NCBI GenBank assembly: GCA_017590115.1
Contig: JAGGNK010008670.1
Coordinates: 8,750,541-8,814,540, forward strand
Reading direction: 5' to 3'
Length of the DNA: 64,000 nucleotides
DNA from: Montifringilla adamsi
Taxonomy: Eukaryota; Chordata; Aves; Passeriformes; Passeridae
This document shows, piece by piece, positions 12,991 to 27,300 of the stretch. Made by a program: the position numbers and the translations under genes. Positions within the stretch are counted from its first letter, which is position 1, and every line of letters begins with the position of its first letter. The notes below the pieces were generated by a model, which was not told the origin of the DNA, did not search any database, and was given only the letters and a program-made list of their open reading frames with translations.

Positions 12991-14367
12991 AGGTATTCCC
13001 AAACTGCTCTAAATTCAAAGAAACTTAAATGTAGGACAGTTTTATTTGGATTTATTAGCTTTGTGGAAGTGTGATGGTGCCATAACATGGATACTTCTCC
13101 TTAGTATTTTTAATGTCACACAGCTGAAGAGGTGAGAGTGACCCTGTTCCAGCATCTCTCATCATTCCCTCCTTCCTTTTTTCCTGGAGTTACAATTTTC
13201 CCTGGGAAATTTCTCTGGGATTTTTTTCCTTGATCATTATGGTTTCCACAGGGCAGTAAGCTGCAGCAGAAGGATACATTTTAGTTTTGCAGTTACTCAA
13301 AATGCCTCTAAAAGCTATAGAATCCAAACTCAAGTTTGCAGTTCTGAACCAAAATATTTTCTTTGGATATTTTTGAATAAAAGACTTGGTGGAAAAATTA
13401 GGAAGTTTTCGTTAGGAATTTCTGAAACACGTTATTTTAAACTGTATTAATACATTGAAATAATTGAACTAAAAAATGCCAATGAATTCAGCTGACTTTG
13501 GGATATCTTTTGCTTAGTGAAAAGCTTATGAACTCCCCCTAATATCTGCAAAGAAATCACAGCCTGTGCTATTTTTAGCCAAACACTCCAGGAACTGTTT
13601 ATTTGCTGTCCTGCAGTGTGACAGTCTAATGTTAAAGGAATAACAATAACAAAATTGCAGCCATTTCCCCAAACAGTTTATGAGATACAGCAGATGAGAC
13701 TAGAGATGAGCTAATAATATGAATATATTCTGTGGTCAGCTGATTATATGATGGTATTCTACAAAGCTGCATTTTAAGGAGCATTACAGAGAAAATAAAA
13801 AAAAAAAACAATTGGAGTGTTTTATATGATATTCTTTTTTAAGCAACATTTTTTAGCGCTTTTTAAAAATGTTCTTATTTCCATGGTGCAGCCACATGAG
13901 CACTGGCTCTGCCTTGTAAATTCAGGTTGGACTGACAAGTACAAACCGTGGGGGACTCTGGTTTCTCAGGTAAGACAGGCAGCTTCCTTTAGCCTGCTTG
14001 TGGGTAGCTTTGGGAAGGGACAGATGTCACCACCCCTAATATTGAGAGTATCAGAAGTTTCAGCACTCAAGGACAGCAACCAAAAAGGCAAAATGAAAAC
14101 AAACCAGGAAATATTGAACAAAATAATTATGGCTATTCTCCATCAATTTTAGCTTGTTGCTGGTCTTTATCCAGGTTGAGATTCTGCAATAGTGGAGTCA
14201 ATTAGGACTAAAATTGCCTTTTATCTTTATGATGTGTTTGACAGGATGCTTTACACAGGGCTGACCAAAGTGATTCTCTTTGAACAATGCCATCCTCTGA
14301 TCAAAGAAAGCCCTGTACTCCATGAATCTGAGCAGTACAAAATGTCTCCCTACCTTTCTCCTATTAT

Positions 14368-14915
14368 CGAATTATGGATTGTTTAGGTTGGAAAAGACCT
14401 CAGACTATTGAATCCAACCATAACCAGAGCACTGCCAAGTCTACCAGTGAACCATGTGCCAAGTGCCAAATCTGCACATCTTTTAAATACCTCCAGGTAT
14501 GGTGACTCCACCACCTCCCTGGGCAGCATGTGCCAGGGCATGGCAACCTTTTGAGTGCAGAAATTTTTCCTAATGTCCAATTTAAAACATCCCTAGCATA
14601 ACCTGAGGCCATTTGCTCCTGTCCTGCCGCTTGTTACTTGGGAGAAGAGGCCAATCCTCACCTGGCTACACCCTCCTTTCGGAGAGTTGTAGAGAGGGAC
14701 AAGGTCCCTCCTGTCCCTCCTTTTCTCCAGGATGAATAACCCCAGCTCCCTCAGCTGCTCCTCCTCAGGCTTGTGCTACAGACAGGTCACCAGCTCCATT
14801 TCCCTTCTCTGGACACAGCCCAGCACCTCAATGTCTTTCTTGACAATTATACAAAAAGTTCTGCAGCCTCTCAGGGCTCTTCTTTTATTCTCTGTCTGCA
14901 GGTCCAGAACTGTGA
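14368..14915 (-). mobile_element. CR1 LINE 3' fragment
   Basis: A better preserved CR1 3' end in the complementary orientation. It starts with the attatggattgtttaggttgg block and continues with gactccaccacctccctgggcagc, tgttacttgggagaagaggcc, the agttgtagagagggacaaggt block, ctcctcctcaggcttgtgct, and ttctctggacacagcccagcacctcaatgtctttcttg. The outer end near 14,915 is approximate. It is a 5'-truncated, inactive insertion between copies A and B. Confidence 0.88.
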
Positions 14916-17900
14916 CCCTGTGCTGTCCCATGTGTGTTTGACATCCCCACTCTCCCATACATCCTTGCTCCAGCTGTCACACACAACCGGAGGACGCAGA
15001 GAGGCTGACAGGGACAATATGTAAAAGTGATGGATGTTTAGAAGGATACAGATTGTTTTCTGTGGTAGAAGATGGCTTTCCTGGTTTATGTGAGAAACTC
15101 AGAGGTCTCTCAGGAATATTAGTGCAAGGAATACAATTTCTTGCAGCATAATATCTACAGGAGGAATAACAGTTTCAACCTCAGGTGGTATTTCTCAATC
15201 CCTTTTATCACAACACTCATGGAATATTTTTTGGAGAAAAGGACTTTTCTGGACATTGCTACTGTATTGCACAGGTAATAATATTATTGGAACAATAATA
15301 TTATTCATCATTGGAACAATCAATAAAAATTAGGTCTTTTTTTTTCCTATATTTTTCTTGCATAATTCTGGGGATGTGTCTAGGTACTGCAGTTATTTCA
15401 TGTGCAATCACTTGGGAAACTTGTGTCTAAAGGCCTGCATTGACTTTGCCAGCAACAACTGCTAATCCCTAGATACTGTATAACAAATTAATATGCAGTC
15501 ACTGCCACCCAGCTTGCCCTTTGACCCATAAGTAATTGTCAAACGCTGAAAGCTGCTGAGTGTGCTTGCCATCTTTCCTGAAAGTCACACTAGCAGAGTT
15601 GCCATTCCTGCAGGCAGAGCCGTGAGCAGCATTGTCCCAGTGCTTTCTTCCATAGCAGACTCGGATAAATGTGGAGGGGCATTGGTGTCCCTCCCTCCCT
15701 CAGGGAACTGGTAGAAAAGCAACAAAGAGCCAGCAGAGAGGCAGATGTTGAGACAGGGCCGATTAATGGGGCCTGTCAGGGCACAGTCCCAGCTTTAAGT
15801 TCAATTTTGAAGGGAATTTCTTGCCACACACAGTGTGTAACTCTAAATCCCCTCGTTCCCTTCATATTAGCACTATGGCGGAGCAAGTCCCCACCGTTCA
15901 GCTTTCCTTGGAAGTGAGGAGAAAAAGCTTCCCTGGACAGGGAAGAAAGGCATGAATCAGACTTCTGACCCCTGCACTTCATGCATGGCTAATTGTCACT
16001 TTGCCACTTTAATAAAACAGATGTTCTCTGTTAGCAGCTTAATGTAATTAGAGTAATGCTTCAAAGGGCTGCTGCCCCTGCCGTGTGCTGGAGGTTGAGG
16101 AGTGTGTGATGGAGGGTTATTGACCTTCTGGCCTACTCAAGCTATAGAAAATCAAACACAGAGATGTCCCCCTAATCTTTCTCCAAAGTATTTTTGGATG
16201 CTTATTTAGGTTGCTAAATCAACCTCTCAAACCTAAATTGTTACAGAAAAGAGCTCTGCCTGAGAAAAAGCCTGTGAGGAATGATGGTGTAATTGAAGGC
16301 TGAGCTGCCAGTCAGTTTTGGCCAGAGGATGTGTTACCTCCTCTGGGTTATGAGCCATCCTGACCCTCCATAATGGCCATGTGGCTGCTTCTATTTCAGT
16401 CTTCCCTTGGTTTCTGCCTCCTGTAGCTTGAGTCTTTGCTGCACCCTCATTAAAGACTTTGAAGACTTGAAAATACCTGGCTGCAAAGGATTGCAATGGG
16501 AAGTGTGAGGTGGAGACAGGTAATGGAGTGGGTACAGCTCCATTTACATGAATCTGGGATATTGCATTGCTACAAGATGAGTGTAGTAATTAGAATACAT
16601 TATTGAGTTGTGCTGGTTGTGCCTTTCATGTTTTGCATTAAAATTCCTACCATGCAAATTTAAGAGTATTAATACTTGCCTGATTAGAAAGTCTGCTCCG
16701 TTACACATTTTAATTATAAAAAAATCCTGTAGTGTTGTTTAATTTCTTGCATTCATATGTAGAAATAGATATCTTCGCCTTGATACACCTCAAATGTATT
16801 TAATAACAATAATGCACTCTGAGATATTTTCTGGAGTGTGAACTAAAGAAGGGAAGTCATTGCTTATTCTTAGTATTGTATAAAGTACATTGGAGTTCTA
16901 GGTCAGTGCTTATATCTTGATGGTTTTAACCCTGGTTTCATAGAATAGACATTGCAAGCTCCTGGATATTGACATTCTGTTCCTATGAATTGTTTGGTGA
17001 CAATCAAAGACAGGGTGGGGATCATATTGGTATTTCAATCTTTATCTAGTATCATGTTCACTGTTGTACATCACTGCAACCTTCTCAGCCTGTCCTGGTC
17101 TCCAAGTCTTCTGTGGTTTGAAAAGCTGCTTCTCACTTTGCAGTCCCTGGTACAAACACCTGCAACCCTTTAAAGCTGTGTTTCTCTCCTCGTGCTCATA
17201 ATTGCCACGCTCACAATCTGCAACCAAGCTGGTGAAGAGCATGCCAAGAGAGAAGCCCTCACCTGCAGTGTTCCCTGCTGGGAACACTAGATTTACCATC
17301 CTGGGTAAATCAAGATCTAGCTCAAATATGGTTGGCATTTTTGTGCTGAAAAGGTGTCACTACATTGAGTCAACCCCCAGAGCTGATGCTTTCAGCTGAG
17401 AGTGAGTCTCTGCCATGTGTCCATTCTGAACACAACAGCACATTGACCAGGGCATCTCCGACTGCTGGGACCTGAGTGGAAGTGGAACACCATCCTCAGA
17501 GCCATCCTCTGCATTTCAGGCTATTTTGAGGTCAGTCTCTTCATTCTGGAGAATGTCCATTGTTCTGCTTCAGGGTTTGTTTGTCCCTGATGTGCCTGAA
17601 CACACTTATGATCTCCTGGTCAGCCAAGATAAATTTCCTACAAACCCTCTTTTACTCCTTCACTCTGCAAGACTGACTGTGGCACCCCTCAGTCCTTGGC
17701 CAGTTTGTAGCTCAGGCAGGTCTGGTGCCAGTATGTTTTCTGTATTCTGTGAAATTTTAAGACTGTGGAATGACTACATAAGGCTTTCTTTAGATATCTT
17801 TGGGGTGAAAAACATGGGAAGCCAGCTACTTGTCTTGCTTTAACTTTGCCTTGACCTGTTCCTGGCCTATGTTCAGCATTAGTTTTCAGTATTTTCTCAG

Positions 17901-20900
17901 CCATTTGCTCTTTGATTGCAACTCCCCTGGATTTGGAATTGGATGTATTTTTTGTGACAAACTGTTACGACACACACTTCTGGGTGCTTAATTTCTGTCA
18001 GATTTTGTGGGAGTCTCTCAAGGAGTTTGTTTATTTAGGCTGACTTCAAAGTGCTCTGCCATCACTGTCCTGTCATTGTGGCTTTCCTTTTCTTGGCAGT
18101 CATCAGTTGTGCTGTGAGGAAACCACTGATAGAGATTGAGGTGATAAACTGCTCCAGCTCATAACATCAACATTGCATCTTACAGTTTTTTGCCATATTT
18201 TTGCTGGTGCTTCTCTCAGACATTCCTGAAAAGATGGTATTTGGGGACTTTGAACTTCTATTTTTACCTCCACAGGCCTGTACATCCTCCCATACTCACT
18301 AGCAGCAGTAACACAGTGCTGCTGCCCTATTAAAAAACTCCTAATGTAAAAATATTGGTTTCAGCCTCTTTTTGTAAAAACAGAAACCAGTTCTTTATGT
18401 CAGGCTTGAAAATATATCCTCTAACATCTTTTTACTGACTTTTCCTGTTGGTTTTCTTAACCCTTTGAGGGATTTTGTTTGCATCCTCAAGCTTGTTATG
18501 CAGAAATTATGAAGATGATCCCTGGTACTTTTTGTTTTCCAGCATTATGAAAAAGTCATACAGCTATTTCTTACACAGAGGTATCATGCAGTTCCCTGTA
18601 ATCTACCCAGAGAACACCAAGTTACTGTTCTCTTAGGCAAACTCTCTGTGACAAAAGGTCTTGCAGCAATTAGGACCAGGGGTGCCAGTCCCATTTCTGT
18701 TGCTTTTCTCATTTTATTTTCGATATTAACATCTATTATATCAATTTTTTTCCCACTCCTTGTGCCACCTGAATTGCAGCCTTAATGCTCCCAGGTTTTA
18801 GGCTCATTCCACCTTGGGAATTTTGCAAGTTCCTGAAGACAGCTGTGGGCAAAGATTTAAAAAGCACAGCAACGTATTGTGCAATTTCCACTTCTAAATA
18901 TTATTTATTTGAAGCCTCACTCAAGGCACTTGACTGCTTTTTCGTGCCCAGTGTATGAACAGTTCCTGTGCTTCAGAGATCCTAATTCCAATATGACATT
19001 CCCTCTTGACAAATGTGTTACAATTTATTCTTCATATTGAAATATTGATGTCCCAGAGTTGAAATTAAACCTTTGCTTGCTCAAGTGTTTCAGGACCATG
19101 CTTGTTTGATTGTTGCATTACCTGCACAGCTTTACTTTTGCAAGCATTGTGCTAATCTTCCTGAGACTTACTTCACACTGGGCTTTTAAGTCCACTAAAA
19201 ATCTTAACTTTGGCTTCCTGATAATTCTCATTAAAACTTGCTGGTTTTGCCTCTGTGTTCACTTCTTTGGACTGCCTTTTTTTCAGCTTACCACCTTTCA
19301 GATGAGCTGAGTTTTCTGCCAAAAATGCAAACCCAGCAAATATTGCCGAGAGTCTGTCCAGAGGAGGATGCAGCAGACAGGAACACGTCCATGTGAACAC
19401 AAGATCCTGATTTTCTTTCCAGTACAGCTCACCCAGTGACATCAGAACTGGTGGAAGTAGATATTCATGCTTCTGGCTTCAGACAGTTGGGGAAGTTTAA
19501 AAACACTGGAAAAGGAAAGCTAATGGTAACAACTGGCAGGATAAATTGCTGGCTGGTTCATTTGGCTTTGTCCTGCTTCCGACACTGGTGATTTGATTCC
19601 AGTTAAACCTGACCCATGTTCTGAAAGAACTCAGTTCATTTACTGCTATCAAAATACTAATACAATACCATTATGAAACATATAAATTAAACAATGGAAT
19701 CTGGATTAACAGAGAAGAGATGAACATGGCTGCATTTAGTCTATTCATAAAATGTATGTAATTTCTTCTGGCTTCAGTTGACTGCACACAGAACTATCTT
19801 TCTTCCTTTTTTTCAACAATTTTTAAAATTTGAAACTGATATTTTGATTTGAAGAAAAAATTTTTTCCGATTTTATGTTTTGCTGATTTCAGCCTCATAA
19901 TGGGCAGTGGTACCTAATTTGCACTGGTTTTAACAAAGCCACAGAACCCAGCTCAGCCTAATTCCCACCAGGTTGCCCATTATATGCACAGATAAGGTGA
20001 TAAAAGATGTTGCCTTCCCGTGTTGCCTTCTCTGTATAACACAGGCACGTGTGTGCCCACAGAAGCTGCAAAGGAGCTGAAGGAGAGGGCTGGCTACCAC
20101 TGAGTCACATCACTTTCTTCATGCTGCCAGCTTTGCAAAATACCACATTTATGTCTGCGTTGGAGGGCACAGCACTTTCTTGTTCAGACTCGAACTCATT
20201 TTTAGTGAAGACACTTTCTCTTTGCAATGTAAGATTGAATCCTCTGGTTACTGGCACACAGAGCTTTCTCTGCTTCAAACTCAGTGTGAATCCCTTCATT
20301 ATCAGGGGACAGATTTTTAATGTGTCCTGTAAATTTTTTGAGAACTGGTAATAATAGTCAGGATTCTGAAACTGACTTAAAAATGTAGAAAATAAACTAA
20401 GGTACATGATGTTTTAAATTAAGTTACATTTTTTTTAAGTATATAAAGAATTGGAATTTCATATTTAATTTATTTTTGAACATGAAAATTGTAATGTTGT
20501 GATTTTCTTAATTATTTAATTGTGAGTTTTTAAGCACTGTGTCATTAGCCCTTACTTGGTAAAATGCTTACTTTTTCCATTTACTGGAAAAAAAAGTTTG
20601 AACGCTCAAGGCCAATTTTTCAGAAATCACATGTAGCAATCTCATCTTCTAATTGCATCTTTAGTCTGTACTACACTTGTTTTTGCCTGTGTAAACTGTG
20701 TGTACTGGCAGGCAAATTTGAATTTACAACCACATTTAAATAATCCTTGGAATATTTTACCTATTGTAAGTACTTACCATATATCCAATCTAACCTGTTG
20801 TAAATACAGACTCTATACTATTGTAACTATATTTTATGTACCTGTGTAGTCTAACATTTATGTTACATTCTTAATCTGAATTAAGTCATTGTAAGGCAAA

Positions 20901-21321
20901 TCACTAAGTATGTTTTTAAAGTTGCCAAGGCAGATGAAACTGAATTTCACTCGTCCCATGCCAAGTGGTGAGCAAGGGCTCTCACCTGGTGTCACTCCAG
21001 TCGAGATCTCCCAACAGACACCAGCAGTTCCCTGACACAAGCTTCAGGAAAAATACCTTGAGTGCAAGTGATTCCACGTTCTGGTACTGAGGCTTGCTGA
21101 AAGCAGAGAGATGTGCTTTTGGTCAGAGATCAGTTTGATACATCTCAGTATGGCAAACAGATGGGGGGCAGGAAAAGGGCAGGCACTGATGAAGAGGGAG
21201 GGACAGAGGGAGGGAAAAGGAGCTGAGACTTTGTAGAACTCAGTTTGCAGACAAAACTGGTGGAACAAGAAGCAAGATTACTTTTTCCCAGTTCCAGTAC
21301 CTCCTTTTTGATAGAGACAGC

Positions 21322-21327
21322 TATAAA
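21322..21327 (+). promoter_or_regulatory. TATA box of CYP2 copy B
   Basis: TATAAA lies 29 bases before the ATG of copy B, within ctATAAAtcag context. If it is used, transcription would start at or just before the ATG, giving a very short 5' UTR. Position is seen; function is inferred. Confidence 0.5.
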
Positions 21328-21350
21328 TCAGCTGGCAAATTAGCTCAGAA

Positions 21351-24300
21351 ATGCTAACAATAACTCAAGGTTTTGTAGTCCTGATCATTTTTTTGTTAAT
21401 TGTTGAGTTTTTCAGGCTGCAAAAAGCTTGCAAGCAATTCCCTCCTGGACCAACTCCTCTCCCATTGCTTGGAAACTTGGTGCACTTGAACTTTCAGTTT
21501 CATCGGGATCTTCTGATGGAGGTATTTCTTTTAGTATGCTCTTAATTGGTTCTTTTTAGCCACGGCTTAAAAAATTGTGATTAATTGAAGGATTTAAGTC
21601 TGTGAAAGTTACAGACATGGTGTGGACATATAAAGATCAATTGATTCCTACATTTGAGTCACCTTCTTTTGTCTTCTTCATGAGGAAGTTAATGCCCTTA
21701 AGAATCAAGTCAACTTGTGGACTTTTAAGTCTGTGAAAGTTACAGACATGGTGCAGACATATAAAGATCGATTCCTACATTTGAGTCACCTTCTTTTGTC
21801 TTCTTCATGAGGAAGTTAATGCCCTTAAGAATCAAGTCAACTTGTGGACAGAGTTTATGACTTGTTATTAAAGTCAGAGAATATCAATAATCCAAAAGAT
21901 GCTTCTGCACTGCTAAGTGTGAAGCTGTATTCACTATAGTGATAGCTGTATCTGCTATCCCTACATGATACTTTTTAAAACTTTAGGCATTGCCTAATTT
22001 GATCACAAAGTGGGTAATACGGTGCATGTATGCTTGTAGTACAGGAGGGCCATTTACTCTCCATCTTCCTACAGCTCCTGAAAACTGTTTGTTGTTAGTG
22101 ACAGCTGCAGTAATTCCTCTAATGGTTTGCAGGTGAGCTCTAGTTTGGGTGGATGACTGAGAGCACACATGGGCCAGTGAGTGCAGAGCAGACAGGCTGT
22201 GATGATCTAGCAGGGAAAGGAAAGCCCCAATCTGAAAAAATATGAGGAGAAGCAAGTGTCTGGTGTGATCAATTGAATGTAATTTTTGTGGCACCTTAGA
22301 CACTGTCTGTCACCTTTTCTGTATCATTGTGGGTGCGCTGGGGCAGAGTCCATACTTGTACAAAGCTTTTTTCATGCATTATTGGAGTTCCTCTGCCACA
22401 CACCCATCCCTGCTTGGATACCTCTGCTGTGTCCAATGGTAAGTGCTCTTCTCAGTACTATGAGGAAACCCTGGATTCAAATGCAGCCCACTGGCACTTC
22501 ATGGCTGTTGGTTAATTTCTGTGTCCATGTCCTCTCCTGGAACACACAGATGGTGCAGGTTTTATCAGCTTATTTCATTTTGCAAAGGCAGGACTCGCTG
22601 GAAGCACAGAGCCCCAGGGTGGTGCAGTGTGGCTCTTCAATCAACAAGGTACAAAATGTTAGGGTTGGAGGCAATGCAACATAAAGTACAAAGTTTTCTT
22701 TCTTTTGCTGTAGAATGTGCTTTGAAAAGAAAATAACTTCCCCCAGGGGTAAATAAAATTGGCTGCTGAAAGCCTTATTCTCAGCAAAACAACTGCTTCT
22801 AGCTACAATTATATGCATGGGGATGATGTTTTCAGCACAAAACTGTCCACTGGGCTGGTGAATAGCAGGTGCAGTTTGAGATCTATATATGGGGCTTCAT
22901 CTGTTCCTTTTCTGGCACCTTTTCCACTTACAGCTGGCAAAAACTCATGGTAACATGTACACTCTGTGGTTTGGGTGGGTCCCAGTGGTTATACTGAATG
23001 GATTTCAAGCAGTGAAGGATGGCATGACCACACACCCTGAAGATGTTTCTGGCAGGCTGGTGTCACCTTTCTTCAGGGCATTGGCCAAAGGAAAAGGTGA
23101 GATTTTGCTGCCATTAATAGTGTAAAGGAATGTTGACTTGAAAACTGCTCTGCCTTGTTAGACTCTGCCATCCCATTCAGAATGAGCTTCCATCAGATAC
23201 TGTTCAAGTCCTCCACTGGCTTTTTGAGAATATCTTACTGTTTGCCATGGTGCCTTTTGCACTGAACTTTCCTAGCCTAGGAAACACTCCACATTGTTTC
23301 TATGTGACTTTTTTTCTGTATTCAAGATATTTGTTTGTGATCCAACCCAGAACCCAGCAATCTTGCCTTCATCACAGACTAATCCCTTGTGGTACCCATG
23401 ATTTTGCTGTACATCACATGAATGCAGTGCTTGTTTGGTAACTGCATATATTACGGTTGCCAAACACTTTCCATCATGATTAGGAGACCTATAAATCCTT
23501 ACTTCAGAATTCACATTTCTGTACTTACAGACACCCCCACACATTTTGTGAATACCTTCTCACACTTGTGAGAGTGCCTCCAATACAGGAAAACCCACTT
23601 CTCCTTAGAGTATTCCAGCAGTTTGCAGTATTTTTTTCCTCTCCCTGCAGTTGCTAGACCAAAGCAGACACAGATTGTTTAAAGCTGGTTGAAGCCTCAC
23701 CTCCTCAGAAGCTGTTCAGGGATCTTCAGGTGACCAGGAGTGCAATCTAAATGGAGTGTTATCTCTTCCAGGGTAGAAACAGAGCCCAAATGTCACTTAT
23801 CTTTCACCTTCATCACCTCAACCTACAACCATCACATTAATTGATCTATGTCATCACAAACATACCCTGCCCTGAACTCTACTCTGTGGAAATTCCTCCA
23901 GTTATTCCTGTCTTGAGTGTGATTACTTGAGTATGGCTAAAGCAGATTTCCTAAAAAGGCATCCTAAGGTGTTTCAGAGTTTTTTAAGACATCAAGAAAT
24001 GGCACAGTCAGAAAATTCTTAGATTGCTCTTTTCAATGATTAATGGCATTCAATATTAAGAACATGTGGTCTAGTTATAGTTTGGATATGTTTGGCTATG
24101 ATTTTTTGTTACCAATAATTTCAACTAAAGATACTTGTATTCCCTGATTTATTCCATGTACTTTATAATATATATTTAAATGAATGGTTCCATGTCTGTG
24201 GCAAATATTAACATGCCAGGGAACACCCTCAGGTATTATTCTTGCAAGTGGTCGCTCCTGGAAGCAGCAGAGACGTTTTGGAATAATGACTCTACGCAAT

Positions 24301-27300
24301 TTGGGAATGGGGAAAAAAGGCCTGGAGCATCGAGTGCAAGAGGAGGCCTCTCACCTGGTGGAGTTTTTTGTGAACCTGAAAGGTATTTTACCTGATAAGA
24401 AATCAGGTGCTTTTCAGTCTGAAATGGATCCATATCTTCAGTATGCAAACTTACCTACCCCTTTTAAGGGATGTATCTAAACTTACCAAAGCACAAGAGC
24501 AGATAGGGCCTAGAATCACAAATATTTCCTTCTTATATAGCTTTTCATACATCCAGTGAAGCTGGAAACTTCTGAAATTCCACCTCCATGGGTGCATACT
24601 TTGTCTGTGATATACTGTACAATGACACAGTGCTGCTGAACTGCACAGCCAAACCATTCTCAGGCTGCCTGCCGTGGGTAACTGAACACTATTGCAGAGC
24701 TTAGCAATTTCCTTAAATTTCAATGACACTGGGTGCCCTGCATATTTTAATGTCTACCTGGCTAAGGAACTATTGGCTAAGTAACTGCTGGCAAGAGAAA
24801 CAAAGCAGGAGGTGGGAGGGAACTTCAGTGGATTATCAGGTTAATCCTAGAGCCTGTGACAGGATGATTTCTATCCAAATCATTTTTTATGAATATCTGT
24901 TCCATAGCTTTAGAAGAAATCATCAGAGAGAGATATGATTTACTGCTCCCAGCTGAGACTGTAATAGTTTCATTATATTTACTTTGCAGTTCCTCTCTAT
25001 TATTCTTCTTAAACCTTCCCACATTCCTCCAGGTTTTCCTTGTAATTATTTTTTTACATTTTTGAACATGTCTGTCACTGACTTCCCTTAGTTCATGTCC
25101 AGCGGCACTACTTCCATCGCACATTCTCTCCTCACAGCTGAAGGCAGCAGATTTGATGTGATACTCTAGAACAGATCACAGCTGTACAACATTATTTCAC
25201 AGGAAGGGCTGTGAAATTGTTTTAGTGCTATGAAGAAACGGTTTAACAGTGTTCTCTATTTTAAGACTATGTTTTATTCTCCTTAGTTCATGTTAGTGCC
25301 ACATCTCTGTCTTAATTCACACTCCAGCTGGATAAAGAGAACATTTTATTAAATCTTTAATAACACCAAGCCCTATCTGTATAAGGATAATCTGAAGAAA
25401 ACACTGAGAGTGAATTCCAATTACTGTGTTTGCAGGAAGACCTGTGGATCCTTCTTTCCCTCTTTTCCATTCTATTTCAAATGTAATTTGTGCTGTGGTT
25501 TTTGGATATCACTTCTCTGATGAGGACAAAACCTTCCATGAACTGATCCATGCTACAGAGAAAATATTCAGGTTTGCAGGCAGCTTTGTTCATCAGGTGA
25601 GTAAATCATATGTTGATTTTTTTCTGAAATAGGTAGAAAGTGAAAGAGCAGATACAAAAATGGGTCTTCACTAAATATAGAGCAACAGGCAAATGTAGGC
25701 TGGGAGCTAAGAAGTGTCCTTGGGGAGGGACCTTATGACAGCATCCTTGGTTTTAAGGCCATTTTTAAGAACTCTCTTGGGTTTTTGTAAGCTTAAGGGC
25801 TTTAAGACCTTTAGTATTTCTGAAACTATTAACAGAAACCTCTAAATTTAGAGACTAGAGTTGGTAATATATTTTAATTCTGCAGTGCTGCTCCTCCCAC
25901 TTCTATTTACTTCTCTCCTTCAAAAATATATATAATTGGACAAATTATTCTGCTTTTTATCACTCTGCAAATCACATGCTGAAAATTCTCTTTTTTCCCC
26001 TACCTCACAAATGACAAAATATTTATTATTAATCTACTCCTTACTGTGTTATAGCTCACCATTCACACATTGCAAAAACAACAGATACATTTTCTGACAC
26101 AAGTTCTGTCGGAGATTTTTTTGTAGCTTCTTCCCACAAAACACCATAAAGACCAACTTTGCACTTGAAGCATCTTGCAGTGCATTTGAGGTATTGTTTA
26201 TAAACTAGACTTTGTGGTTTAGACCCTTAAAGAGGGACAAGCTGTGTGTTATGGGGAATGTGGACGGCATAGCTAATTTGATTGGCATTTGAGTTTTATA
26301 GAAAAGGCAAACTGAAATGCTGATGTGGCAGCAAAGCTATTCAACAAATCTGTCATATGAGACTAGCACTATACAAATTTCCCATAGTTAAAAATACAAA
26401 AGTAGATTAAATTTGTGGATGACCAAAACCAGGAGACCTTAACATACAGAGGAAGTTCAGGATATCCTGCTGCAAGAGCTTTTAGGCACTGTGGATTGGA
26501 GTTATGAGAATGGAAAGAAATTGTTATAGTATAAAATGAAATTACAAAACATCCTAGGAAGTAATGAGATTAATAAGATTAATTACTCTAAGCTCACTTA
26601 TTATGAGTTTAGAACATTTCAGTGCAAAGGTTAAGAGGAAACTAACAGATAACAGGAGGAAAAAGGCAAACAGGATCTCAGGGTATTTCCACCACTATTT
26701 CCTTTTAGATCAAGTGAAGTGTTACAGCGGGTTCTGAAGTGTAATAATCTGTGAGACATATTCTAGGGTCTTGGACATCTTTTGTTGTGATTCTGAAGGG
26801 AAACAAAGCTGGAGATGTGGTAATGAAGGAACTACAAACTGTCACTTAAAATTAGAGAGACTTTGCTTGTTAGGTCTGAAAGAACAAGGAGAGGAGATAG
26901 AACTGCTCTCTGCTGGGCAGGGTGGAATGGCAGATGCTGCACAGACAGAACTATCCAAGACAGAGGACAGTACTTAGAGCTGACAAATGTGTGTGTAAAT
27001 GCACACAGCAGGCTGAGGATGCAATATTGTTAACCATGAGAGCAATTATTGTTCCTTAACAGTCCTGAAGACTCTGACTAGGAAAACTAAATTAGCCCTC
27101 ATCAAAGAGTGATACCCAGACCATAATTCCTTTTGTGAGCTCCAAAAATTCCAGCAGTTACTTGAGGCTGCAGACCTGTTAATCTTAGAAGCCCCATGGT
27201 ATCCAGAAAGGATGTCCTTACATTTTTGAGTGTGTGGGAGCTGGGGTCTCCAGCTGTGCAGGAGTGAGGTCATACAGTGATCTTCATTAGCCAAGTAAAC

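Larger units (their letters stand above)
9734..21321. other. Intergenic region between CYP2 copies A and B
   Basis: It contains the 3' UTR of copy A (to about 10,210), the CR1-like relic at 12.4-13.0 kb and the CR1 fragment at 14.4-14.9 kb. Elsewhere I see no exon series, RNA gene or recognisable element on either strand. Open frames are short and lack splice or codon support. The last few hundred bases before 21,322 presumably carry the copy B promoter, but I do not recognise specific sites beyond the TATA box. Confidence 0.6.

Noticed and set aside
26400..26700. Possible second CR1-like coding relic (aaatttgtggatgacc, aggcaaacaggatctcag)
   Set aside because: Only short words resemble CR1 and they do not form a consistent alignment. 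Too weak to call without a repeat search.
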